Shown in pieces: positions 19,631 to 31,059 of a stretch of 64,000 bases of DNA; position 1 is the stretch's first letter, and every line of letters begins with the position of its first letter. The notes beneath the pieces are model-generated. The model saw nothing but the letters and a program-made list of their open reading frames with translations. It did no database searches and was not told the origin of the DNA. Position numbers and translations under genes: made by a program. The stretch comes from Diadema setosum (lineage: Eukaryota > Echinodermata > Echinoidea > Diadematoida > Diadematidae), in NCBI GenBank assembly GCA_033980235.1, contig CM067070.1, positions 5,130,978 to 5,194,977 on the forward strand, in the 5' to 3' direction.

Positions 19631-22361
19631 ATAGGGGCAAGTCCAGCGTCACGGACATTACATTTCAGACATTTTTTGACACTTTATGAGGTTAGTTTTA
19701 AAAGAGAAAACATTTATCTGAAGCTAATACTTGGTGATCACACACCACACATGTAGATAAAACAACACTGTGAATATAAGAAAAAATTATACAATCGTTG
19801 TTTAATTATGCCAGAAAATGTTGTACGTCACGGACATTACATTTTTTGGACACAACTCTTTACATGCCAACAAATAGTTTACAAACTCTGTGAGTTTAAT
19901 CATCTTAATAAGACATTTTTCCTTTACAATGAATGTTTTGATATTGCTGTAACATATTTTAAACAAATTTAAATTAAAAAGTGTTTCAAATGACAATGAT
20001 GGAAAGAAATCTGGCGTCACGGACATTACATTTTGAGTGTCACGGACATTACACTTTTGTCCACTTATTAAAAACTGAAATTAAGGTTAGTGAAAAACTA
20101 TTCTTTCTACTTTTTCTGAAGCAAACGGACTGTAGGGTACATAAAGATACTTTTTAGTCCATTCTGTGAAATAAACAATGTTTTTCAGTTTCCATGGCAA
20201 CAATAAACAACTCAATATTATTTAATAAAAGTATATAGATACGGTAAAATGGAAGTACTTTCACAATTTAGACTATTCTACATGGTATGTCTTCTACAAT
20301 CATCTAAAAATACATAAACACTGTCATTGAAGCAATCCCCAAAACTTAAACTGAAAAGAAAACTCAAAGAGAAAAGTCTTAAAACGTCACGGACATTACA
20401 ATCTTATGCACTTTGAAAATACATGAAATATCAGTCAGTTACCTAATACCCAGGGTACTTTCTTTTTCTTTTGTTTTCATTTTTTCTCATTTTTTAAACA
20501 TACAATGCCATGAAATAAATCATGTCAACTTTAAACAATTTCTCTGAAATATTTATCTCTTCTCTTTTCATCTTCCAAGGTAAAAATAGACATGTTATAT
20601 GAGTGATGCAATGTAATAATACAAAAATGAAATGATATCAAACAATGGCTCAATACTGACAAATGTAACAATCTTCATAAGTAAATCATAACATGGAGAA
20701 TACATAATCAGTAATATTGATATTTATCTCTGATATTCGAATGATATTGATGGTACAATTTTTTTATATATAGGAACAAGCCCATGGATGTTACAGATAT
20801 TACACCTTTGATGAACCTTGAACATAATAAGTGATTAACTTTTTGTTTAGTTCTTTCTGCTGACATCTTTTTTTGTATGAGCTAGCTTTACAACATATAT
20901 AGCATTTCTTTGATACATGATTTTCTTTAATAAGTGGCAATAATAAACATGAATGTACAATCATGGTACAATAAAAGCTAATTTAAGTGGTTCATCATAC
21001 CACAAAATTAAGTACAGTTAAGAGAACACATAACCAAAGCAAAAAATGCCTAGATGCAATTCTACTACAGGGTAGATTGTGAGCTACTGCTACTGCTATT
21101 TTGTAAAAAAGTTTAGTTATTTAGCTTCAAAGTTTTGTTTAAAGGAACATATATTTAGATTGTCCATTGTTAGAGAAGACAGACACTCAATAATCTGTGT
21201 CTTCTCGATGAAGACTCTTCTTCATTGCTATAGACGAACAGATTAGATGTACCCTGTCTTTTCATGAATGTAACAGTACATCCATCTCCATGAACTGCAG
21301 TGATTTGAGCTACAAAATATGTCACTGACTTTTTGGTTAAGAACTTGACTCAAATGAACGACCCAACTGCAGGTTGGTGAGATAATGAAAGTAGAAACAA
21401 GGGTAAAGATTTGATGAACAAGGTATTACCCCCCCCCCACACACACACACACATACCTGCCCCCCCCCCCCACCCCCACACACACACCCACACACACATT
21501 CACACTAACAAAGAAAGATTACAGGCACTATTAGAAAACTTCATCATTATTTACAGGTATTTCTAAATTTTTGATACTTCGTAATGTCCGTGACGTCTAT
21601 GGGATTTATAACATTGTAATGTCCGTGACGCATTTTACTGGAAAAGTGTTCATGTGTTTCAAAATTTAATTGATAGTCTTGTGTAACAGATTGATTAATA
21701 ATCAGAAAAACATTGTTTAATTACAAAATTTCAGCATTTTTAAAAAAGTATTTCTAAATTTTTGATACTTAGTAATGTCCGTGACGTCTATAGGATTTAT
21801 AACATTGTAATGTCCGTGACGCATTTTACTGGAAAAGTATTCATGTGTTTCAAAATTTAATTTGTAATCTTGTGTAACACCATATTCTAGCTTTGCAAAC
21901 CAAATTTTAACTTACTTGGATCAATTTTAATCTCTGTACAAAAACTTTCATACCTAAAACGTCACGGACATTACACTTTCAAAAAGGTAGAAATCACCAA
22001 ATTTCAATATGCTGTGATTTTCTTAATATAATATATTTTTGAAAAATTCTTTCTGTTTCATTTAGTGCGTTCAATGGACAGTAGAAAAAAAAATAAATGC
22101 AGCCAAGATGGGCTTAAACATTCTAATTTTTCTCTCATTAATAAAATGTGTGCAAAACAGTGCTTTTGAGCACTACATTCAAAATGAAGCTAAATTTAGT
22201 TTGACATGGTGAAAAAATCAATTTCGCTAGATTTTCCCCAAATTTTCTTTATATTCATCTAAATATAGGCTTTTCTGAATACTTTGAACATAAATTCAGT
22301 TATAGTCTGTGAAATTTATTTTTTCACCCTGAGGTAACTTTTTTCATGGACTTGCCCATAG
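19631..22361. mobile_element. 2.7-kb element with GTCACGGACATTACA subterminal repeats
   Basis: The element is 19635-22357 (2723 bp). Termini are perfect 11-bp inverted repeats, GGGCAAGTCCA and TGGACTTGCCC, flanked by ATAG on both sides (19631-19634, 22358-22361). The word GTCACGGACATTACA or a near copy appears on the + strand near 19648, 19827, 20016, 20039, 20386 and 21961, and as its reverse complement near 21581, 21614, 21771 and 21803. A weaker form is near 20786. The right block contains a direct duplication of about 125 bp (21556-21680 and 21746-21870). C/CA runs lie at 21427-21500. No transposase is recognisable. Confidence 0.8.
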
Positions 22362-22779
22362 AATCTATGAGTAATGTCATTGTAATTTGACTGCTGGGTA
22401 ATATTCACTGTAATACAAATCTTGGCAGAGTCTAATATTAAAATAATGTGAAGGAAAGTAAATTGAACCAAAAACAAAACAAAACAAGCAAACAAACCAC
22501 TGCCTGCTGTAATGTGTGATATTATCTTTAGCTGAACATACAAGTGTAGACCCTATATGTTACATGTACATGACCCATTTGTTGATTACTTTTATTACAC
22601 AATGTGTCACTTTTCTGGTCAAGTGGTGTATACAGTTGTATTTAAGTTTTTTTACATGCTTATTACAGTACACAATCTATGCATTTTAGTAGCTACAAGA
22701 GTTTGTATGTGTACTTTGGTGTTTAATTTTACTACACTGCAAATCATGAAAATTTGTGAAAATGTTTGTACAGTTGTTC
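22362..22779 (+). other. BTG intron segment, nothing recognised
   Basis: AT-rich intron sequence between two transposons. No exon or repeat can be supported. Confidence 0.6.
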
Positions 22780-22969
22780 CCCTTTCATGGCTGCCAACTC
22801 TCACGCATTGAGCGTGAGACTCACGCATTTTGGTCCTTTTAATTCTCACTCTAAAACTTAATTTGCATGCATTTTTATTGATCTCACTCATTTTGACTCC
22901 TAAATTATAGCATTGGCCTATGGGAGTCTCACTCTCAACTAGTTTCCAGTGTTGGCAGCCCTGCCCTTT
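22780..22969. mobile_element. 178-bp TGCCAAC-terminus element with 6-bp TSD
   Basis: The element is 22786-22963, starting CATGGCTGCCAAC and ending GTTGGCAGCCCTG (13-bp inverted repeats, one mismatch). It is flanked by exact CCCTTT (22780-22785, 22964-22969). The interior is dominated by CTCACGCATT and CTCACTCT words on both strands. It lies in the BTG intron, about 300 bp before exon 2. Confidence 0.85.
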
Positions 22970-23263
22970 TTAAAAACTTGTACAGGTATAATTTTTTCAA
23001 GTTGCCATGAGGTCACTTTGTAAATCAGCAAGATGATAATTATGGCTATACAAATGTACCATTTGTAGATTATGGCTATACCAACATACATTTGTAGATT
23101 AGAAAGAACTTGTACATCTGTAGCTGTAAGTACTCAGAACATTTATTGTGTTACAGTGTACAGACTGTGTGCTATTGTATCAAGGGTGTGCACAATCTAA
23201 CAATACACAGATGCATCAGTGTACAAGTAGGCTATTAACTGTGTGCCTGTTTTTTGCTTTCAG

Positions 23264-23702
23264 GTTTGGAGAAAGGGGAACAGTGTGTGAGGTAGCAAAT
23301 TTTGCTCATCACCATACTCAAACGGATAATGGAAACCGGCCACTGACACCAGCGCCCGCCAACAATGGGAACCTTGTGCACTGCGAGGACTCCCTCAGAG
23401 CGGACAATGAAAACAATTCCATTCCCAGCTTACACCACCTTCCGTCGCCCCCGCCGAGCCCGCGTCCCATCAACGACAACCTGCGACTGGTTGCCAAGCC
23501 GTCAGTGCTCTCGTCATCCTACTCGACATCGCCGTCCCTACTGCAGCAGGCCTTCCCAAAGAACAGTTCGCAGGTCGTGTTCAATCGCAACGCGGCAAAC
23601 ATGCCCCGCATCGTGAGCCGACCCCAGAACCGAGTTTGGGTACGCCAAGCCAAGCCGGAGCAGTACCGTTGGGTCAGCAAATCCATTGCTGCACGAGCGT
23701 AG
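23264..23702 (+). CDS. BTG/Tob antiproliferative protein, BTG3/BTG4-like, coding exon 2
   Basis: Acceptor TTTTTTGCTTTCAG before 23264; the first base completes arginine 104 and the frame continues FGERGTVCEVANF, the counterpart of the BTG3/BTG4 block CRYGEK…VASF that ends the BTG domain. About 130 residues then form a polar, proline-rich tail (LPSPPPSPRP) with no recognised domain, ending YRWVSKSIAARA before TAG at 23700-23702. The two exons give 249 residues, in the range of vertebrate BTG3/BTG4. GC content and codon choice are higher than in the flanks. The tail diverges strongly from vertebrate sequences, so BTG3 and BTG4 cannot be told apart. Confidence 0.93.
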
Positions 23703-24350
23703 TGGCCTTGCAATCTAAAGGATGGTGCTATATTTTGATAACACGTCATCTTCCCGGAACTTAACACACAATTTCCCTTTTTTAGACTTACATTTTTAGC
23801 TCTCTCTTTTCTTTTTTTCATTTTCATTTTTTCTTAACCTGTCAAAAAGTGTGTGGTGTCTCAACTTGCAATTTTTATACCTGTTTATGGTCGAGTGGAC
23901 TTGGTGCTCATTTACAATGTACACTTTTCTATGGACACTTCATGTGCCAATACAAATCAACACTTTTTAAAGCAGTGATGTGGGACAGTCTGTTTTTTTG
24001 TTTTTTTTTTTTTAATATGGCTTGAATGTTTCGTATGCTTGTCTTTGGTTTTCACATCAAGTCTTCTATGGTTGTCTAGGAAATTTGTGTTCAGTATAGG
24101 TTTCTTGTTTTGTTTTTTTTCCTGTGTGTGGTCAATTTTCTTTATTTTTCAGTGACCAATAGGTATACATGAGTGATGATGCCAAAGTACTGAAATTGAC
24201 TTGTTCTGTTTGTAAATGTCTTATTCTTGTTGGAGATCATGCCAAAACCAAATGGATATGTAGATTTGTAAAATAGTGAAAATGATCATGACTGGAGAAA
24301 TATTTATATGAACAAGAAAAAAAACAAATAAAACACTCAAAACGGAATAA
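23703..24350 (+). other. BTG 3' UTR
   Basis: U-rich non-coding sequence from the BTG stop to the poly(A) signal region. It contains T-runs near 23995-24015 and 24105-24120. Confidence 0.6.
24327..24332 (+). terminator. BTG poly(A) signal AATAAA
   Basis: Canonical AATAAA about 625 bases after the BTG stop. A T/G-containing stretch (TTATTTGGTTGTTC) follows about 24 bases later, as expected of a cleavage site region. Confidence 0.6.
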
Positions 24351-26210
24351 TGAATTATTTGGTTGTTCAAACTGTGATTCTTACACACATATATTCTGTC
24401 TCCACAAACATTCCAGTGAAGTGTTGCTTTTAATGGCGCTGTGCTGCACCTATACTTATCATGTATGACTATGAATCGAGTTTGACTTGTAGACTCTGCA
24501 TGTTAGTAGGGATACAAACGTAATACAGTACAGTATCTACATGTACTTTGTGACATACAGTGAAGTTCTATAGCAGTGTATTTTATCGTACCCATCAAGC
24601 AGATTTCAGGTACATGCATTCTGAATGATCATGAACGTGTACAGTAGCTGCTACAGAACATGTAATTCTACCTTTTCTTATAGTCAAAATTTGATATTTT
24701 GGAGTGATACTACATGTATGAGAAGGAAGCTGGATGGAATGTATGCATGCATGTTCTACATTATATGTACAGTCTGTATCGTAAAACCTGAAACATTCAC
24801 ACTATGAAACTTGCATGCATTGGAGCCGATGGCCTTTCTCACAGCATGAAACTTTTGTGAATTTGCCGACCATGGAAAATAATGGGTATTTCTGCTTGTG
24901 TACACAAAACTTCTACTTCTTTTGCAAATCTTGGCTTCTCGAGAAATTCATGAAAATTTCATTCATGTGCAGAATTTCAGGTTTTATAGTATCGACAGTT
25001 GTAGTGTACTCAACAGGTAGACAATGGAATTCACATGTATATGAATCATCACGTTCTTCACATTTTTTTTTCTCTAGCTCAAATCATCAGGCATATCTGC
25101 CACTTGTAAACTCCTGACTGAATTTGCAGCTGTAAGCTACTTCCAAATGAGATCCCTATCAAAGCATAGAATGCATCCGTAGGCCAGTAGTGTAGACTGC
25201 TCATTTCCAACATTTTAGAAGTGCATGCTCAGCCACAAAACTGAAACTCCTTTCCAGTATAAAAGGAAGTAAGTCCACTCATACTGTTTGAACACACATT
25301 CACAGTCACAAACACACACACAATGCTCTTCCCTGCCAGACGTGTGTGTGTGTCTGTCTGTCTGTCTGCGTGCCTTGCTGTGTGTGTGTGTGTATGTGTA
25401 CAAGATACATACAGTATGTGTGTGTTAAGGAAGGATGTGTCACTCATTGGCACTTTCTTTGCACATCCCTCGACACACACCCACACAATGAGCCTATTTT
25501 TGAGTCAAAGCCTAATATGTGTCATGTTGATGGTGAATGTGCATTACAGTGCTAACAGATGTTATTGGAAATGGATAGTCTCACACGTCCAGACTTTGTT
25601 GATTGATTCCATTCCATCCACTGACTGCACTGAACTCCACATGGGGGTGGGGGTGGAGGGTGGGGGGGGGGGGCGCAACAAATAAACACACAAGCACACA
25701 TTGATACATGGGAATTGTTCAAAACCAGAGAAAAATTCAAATACATGTATAGCATGGACATAATCTTGTATAGGGTTGACAAATCATGCATAATTTTGCC
25801 ATCAAATCTCATGGAATCTCACACAATCCATCCTGTTTGGGTGCGTGTTTGTGTGTGTGCTGTCAGTGTGGGTTTAGTACAAAGCTCTAATATTTTGGTA
25901 AAGTTTGTGGTTGTTGGGCTAAACCACTTCCGTGACCGCTTTGGCCATTTTGGTACATAGAATGGAGATGATGTTTATCAATACATGTACTAAATGCTGT
26001 CATACCACATGGGGCCTACTCACGTGCAGGCCCTACACATTTTTATTTATTTATTTTTTTCTTTAAAGACATGATTCCGTGCAACCAGAAAGGGGGGCTA
26101 GCTTGAACAATGCTTTGCTCAACATAATACAATAATAATGCATGCAAATCGTTGTGGAAGATGATACATCGTGTTCAGTAGCAGAAAGTCACTTGACAAA
26201 GTTACAGTGT
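24351..26210. other. Intergenic, with one candidate palindromic MITE
   Basis: No gene. A candidate MITE spans about 24779-24990, with left end GTAAAACCTGAAAC and right end TTTCAGGTTTTATAGT as an imperfect inverted repeat. TG/CA-rich tracts occupy about 25310-25420, and a G-run is near 25650. A T-rich 3'-end-like patch is at about 26040-26065. Confidence 0.45.
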
Positions 26211-26259
26211 ATATCTTTTAGCGCTTATATTATTAGATATTATAAGCGCTAAAAGATAT
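26211..26259. repeat. Perfect 19-bp inverted repeat with 11-nt loop
   Basis: ATATCTTTTAGCGCTTATA (26211-26229) and its exact reverse complement (26241-26259), separated by TTATTAGATAT. It could be a very short MITE remnant or a hairpin. No target duplication was identified. Confidence 0.8.
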
Positions 26260-27780
26260 TTTCCCCGTCCTAAGCAGGCACTTAACAAAGAACAAAGAGA
26301 AATTGTACAAGCATGAGGACATTAATCGCTTGCATGCATATTATAACGGCTGTTCAGTCTTGAACATTATCCCCCCCCCCCACCCGCCTGTTTTTTTTTT
26401 TCTTCCTCCAATGATAGATTATGAACATACGGCGCTGTATGTGAACTGCACGAGCTGTAAATAGGAATGGTATAATTCGTTGAAAATTCTGTACAATTTA
26501 TAGTCTTGCGGAAGTCTGACTGAAAAGATCGATTAATGTAAGAGTTTACTGCCGATCAACGTAACATTTATTTTTTCCCCGCTTTGAATAAATCCAACCT
26601 CTTTCGAAGTAAAAACTGTACAGACCAAGAGACCAAGAAGATCTAAATATGGTACTGTGGAGTCCCTGAAAAAAAAAAAAAAGATCTTCTTTTTCTTCTT
26701 ATTATTTTTCTTCCCTTTCTTTCTTTCTTTCACTTTCTATCTTTCTTTTTTTTTCTTTTTTTCTTTCTTTTTTCTTTCTTTCTTCTTTCTTTATTTCTTT
26801 CTTCCTTCCTTTCTTTTTTTTTTTTCTGGATCTTTCTTTCCTTCTTCCTGTATTTGTGTTGTTTTTCCACACCTTGGCAAGATCCCAAATCGACTGAGTG
26901 TATGTGACCGTACTGTTGTTAACGACATCCGTCTTAGATTCAGCATCCGTTAAACATAAAGAAGAAGACATAAGCGTTTTATCCTGAATGTTCAGCCAAA
27001 ACTGTCGCGAAACTTTTAAAAGTACCAGCTGGGAGCACTATTAAGGTGAGTGATGATCGGCGTGATCTTTCATCATGGAATAATGCGGGCATGTTCGCAG
27101 TGAAATGTGGTACACATACGTTCACAGTATGTTCTAGCATCAGGTCTATACTCCGTATAATTTTGATTTTTCTTCTCCCCCCCCCCCCTTTTTTTTTTCT
27201 TTAGGGTTACTTCTTCCATTATGTCGTAGGCCTATCGGCCTCTTCTTCCTTGTAAAACTCGTTTTACCATTGTGTAGTTTAACCTGATCACTTCGCGGAA
27301 GGGGTAATAAATACAGTAAAGACGGTGACAGGGTGACTGTATACGAAAGCAAAGCGCATCATACTAGTAATTACCTAGTACCTTTTGCAGGTGGGGCTCA
27401 GTGTTTTGTTTTTGTTTGTTTGGTTTTTTTTTGTTTTGTTTTGTTGTTGGTTTTTTTTTTTTGGGGGGGGGGGGTAGGATGTATATGCTTGCAGTTGGTG
27501 GAGTGTATAGTATCGCCTTTCGTCAAGGCGTACCGTGTAGGCCTTTGTGTCTGGATGTGTTTGTGTGTGCTTTTTATTTTTTGCTTGGGGGGAATATGCG
27601 TTTTTTTTTAAATGACTGATTACTCTTATTCATAATTTTTGTCCAAAAATTATGTCCTGACTTCACAAACGTAGTTTCATTCAATCATTGCAATTTCGTC
27701 TGTGGACATCGACAGGTATCGTGAATGTGACCCGGGAATGTGACGATTAATGTTATGATAATCATGTAAATAGCGCAATG
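26260..27780. other. Intergenic, low complexity
   Basis: Holds a C-run (26370), a long TTTC/TTCT-rich polypyrimidine tract (about 26690-26850), a C/T-run (27177-27200) and a T/G-run (about 27425-27475). Lysine-rich and phenylalanine-rich frames are shadows of these tracts. Confidence 0.6.
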
Positions 27781-27809
27781 ATGATGATGAGATGATGGTG
27801 ATGATGATG

Positions 27810-27841
<32 letters not shown>

Positions 27842-27842
27842 G

Positions 27843-27900
<58 letters not shown>

Positions 27901-27908
27901 TAATAATG

Positions 27909-27945
<37 letters not shown>

Positions 27946-27986
27946 TAATAATAATAATAATAATAATGATGATAATAATAATAAAG
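27781..27986. repeat. (ATG)n then (AAT)n microsatellite, about 200 bp
   Basis: GATGATGAT units turning into almost pure AATAATAAT with occasional GATAAT interruptions. The polyisoleucine and polymethionine frames on both strands arise from it. Confidence 0.95.
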
Positions 27987-30325
27987 TTCTTAGAAACGTA
28001 TATTACCATAAAATTCTTTATGCATGTTTGATAACAATCGAAGGCACTCACATACTACTTGACACAGTTATAAAATGTATTGGCTCTGCGAAGACCCACA
28101 TCATATTTTTAGAAGTTTTAGACAGATAGTATAGTGTACAGTAAAAAGGGAAAAACAAAACAAAACAAAAAGAATCGCGCAAACAATACAACCCGTCTAA
28201 AAAAGACAATTTAAGACGCTTCAGTTTTACCGCTCACATGTTATTGCCCAGTATAAAAACAACAATACCCCCCCCCCCCCCCCCCCACACACACACACAT
28301 GCACAAACACAAATTATCAAGACAAGATAAATTATCATCTTATAAGGTCAGGGATATTTCACAAAGTGATGAAATACTGTAATAACCAGATAGCATGTCG
28401 GAAAGAGGTGCATTGACACCACACCTCCGATGTGTCATCCACTGGCAGCTGTCGAACTCTCGCCTGTGGTTGAATCGTTCTGGAATCTTCTTTAAATTTG
28501 ACTGGCAGTTATACATCATTGATGTCGCAATACCCGTCTGTGATTACAAACTGCGGATGCCTCTGAATTAAACAGCATAAAATAAATGGCTGAAGTTGTA
28601 AAACAGGCTCGCTTGCGATGGGCACCTATGATACTTTGACCTATGACTTATTTTAAAATTTAATCTAATCATTTACGGTTTTTATGCATGACACCTCATT
28701 TTCATGCCGTATCATGACCGTGATATCCACACTTTACACACACATTAAAAAAAATAACTAACTGTATGACTATCGCGGCGAGGATTATTTCATTTGCTGT
28801 TGATTATTAAAACGGTACTGAGTAAATGGACTTGTGGGTGAGTGCACGTGTTCGAGCAAACCTACGTTTTCTCGATATGACAGATAAAAAGATAAACGCT
28901 GACGTTTGAATTACCGACTTTAGTTTTGTTTTTACGTGGCTATACTACAATGGGAACATGGCCAAACCAAAAGAAACGGGTGCAGTTGAAACTTACAGAC
29001 AAGAATGCTTGCTACGCACAATATTCTGTTTCTTGTTTTCGTACTGCCTGTCTGGTTGCACTGTATGAAGCGAAACAATATTCTGATCTATATGGTTATA
29101 ACATAGGTTGCATGCGCGGAGGAAAACACTTTCAATAACCCTACAAGATTTTGACTTTGATGCCCTCCACTGATGTCTGTTGTGCCAATCAAGTCTTGAC
29201 AAGAGAATCTATAAATTAAATGTAAACTTCAGGGTCTATACACTGCACTTCTCTTTACATTGTGCTGCTGTCTAATCAATGGCGTAATTTCTATTTAAGC
29301 GCTTGAGCTTGTAAATTCCTAGGTATACACTGTATATAACATTATTTATTTCCAAAACGAAAGTCATATTACACGCAATGAAGCGAGTGAGAAATACATA
29401 TAATTGTTGGCATTTTGTTATGTTCCTGCTCATTGATAATAGGCCTAATTATTGATCACGGTGCATGTTACGAAATACACAATACACAAAACGCTAAATA
29501 AAATGGATTATTATAATAGAGCTCACACACAACACACATACTATCAGCCACTGATGCACATTGCAGCCACACAAAATGTGACATAAAATGCGTGGATTTG
29601 GCAATATTCTTTGGGGGAAAAGCAACGCTCCGCCCTTACTGTTCACGGAGAGTATAGTATTTGGCAAAAAGCCATTTTTCCGACCTGGTGGGTTCATTGC
29701 CAAAGCCAAAACACACAAAAGCAACACAACAATAACACTGCACGTGCGAGTACGTTAGAACTACCATTGCAATATAACACTCAAATTGTTTTCTCCGTGG
29801 CGTACCTGCGTCCTTACGTTTAGGGAAAGAACCGCTTTGAAGCGATTGCGAAATCTTTTCTCCTAGTCTTCGTCAGGGTCGGGAAAATAGCATGAGGCAG
29901 TTTGCTATTCAATGTTTTCGAATCGCAAAGACCTGTTATTTTTCTAGGAATCAATATACTATACGTAATCAAACCTAGGTGCAATACACCTACGCGGAAA
30001 ATGTTCAAACGCGATTCACCTTCATCCTTATTGTCATTTAATAAAGTGTTATTTTATATGCATTTTATATAGTAGTTCCAACTATGCGATGGAAACGGTA
30101 AAATGTGATATTTCGAAGGTCTTGACGGAAGTCTATTCTCCTTTATACTTTAATGACTGATGGGTGGGACCAGCAACACTTCGCGGCTTATTTTTATATC
30201 CGTAGCGTGATGCAAGAAAAGTCCCGAATTGCATGTTGTAAGAACCAGCAAAACTCGAATGCACAACGGAAAAAAAAAAAACAAAACCTGCGTTGTAAGT
30301 CTCACGTTTGTTTGTACGTGCGTGA

Positions 30326-30330
<5 letters not shown>
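27987..30330. other. Intergenic, no gene supported
   Basis: C-run with CA repeat at about 28268-28300 and scattered A-runs. A 70-codon frame beginning about 28926 has no family match and no convincing splice context. Confidence 0.5.

Positions 30331-30366
<36 letters not shown>
30331..30366. repeat. (GT)n microsatellite
   Basis: About 18 GT units. Confidence 0.95.
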
Positions 30367-30369
<3 letters not shown>

Positions 30370-30512
30370 TGGGTTGTAAATGATTGATTATGCAATTCTT
30401 TAGAAGGACGCAATGTGTGTTACACAATCATGTATGCTATATTATGAGTTGTTGTTTAATGAAGCAGAAACTGGGTGATTTCTCATAATATTATCAATTT
30501 AGTATTTTAAAA

Positions 30513-30578
<66 letters not shown>
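30513..30578. repeat. (GT)n microsatellite
   Basis: About 32 GT units, followed by CTGTCTGTCTGT and a G-run near 30610. Confidence 0.95.
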
Positions 30579-30579
<1 letters not shown>

Positions 30580-30874
30580 AGTCTGTGTATCTGTCTGTCT
30601 GTACATCGTTGGGGGGGGGGCAGTGATGCTGAAAATGATTCGTTGCGCAATGCATTGTAGGCCTGCTTATAATATCGTGAGGACGCAGAAAAGTCACATA
30701 CTGTAGGTTACTCCCTTTTTACACGACCGTTGATTATTTACAGAATTATTTCATTCTATGGTTTTTAGCTGAGTGTGCTTTGTTGCGTTTGTGTGTTTTC
30801 ATGCGTAGTGTTTGTGATGAGGATGTGTGTGTGTTTGACAGTATATTTGTGTAATCAAATTGGTCATTACGCAA

Positions 30875-31059
30875 TTTCTTGGATAGCCTTTAAACAAGGC
30901 GACTCGCTCTGCGTGCCCCCGTATAGCGCGTTTACCCCACAAACCTGTTGGCCGGCGAGTGGAGCAACCACTCGCCGGCCAACGTATAGGTTTGTGGGGT
31001 AAACGCGCTATACGGGGGCACGCAGAGCGAGTCGCCTTGTTTAAAGGCTATTTCTTGGA
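30875..31059. mobile_element. 167-bp foldback element with 9-bp TSD
   Basis: The element is 30884-31050. The left arm starts TAGCCTTTAAACAAGGCGAC. Its 63 outer bases and a further 16 inner bases pair without a mismatch with the right arm. The only break is a 4-nt GTAT bulge in the right arm, and the loop is AGCAA. The exact 9-bp duplication TTTCTTGGA abuts both ends (30875-30883, 31051-31059). The element is much more GC-rich than its surroundings. Nine-base duplications are typical of Mutator-like transposases, but the source element is not in the window. Confidence 0.88.

Noticed and set aside
19646..21974. CRISPR-like array of GTCACGGACATTACA
   Set aside because: The sequence is eukaryotic, spacing is irregular and copies occur on both strands inside a TIR-bounded element.
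27677..28051. Polyisoleucine, polyleucine and polymethionine frames
   Set aside because: Produced by the AAT/ATG microsatellite; no real gene.
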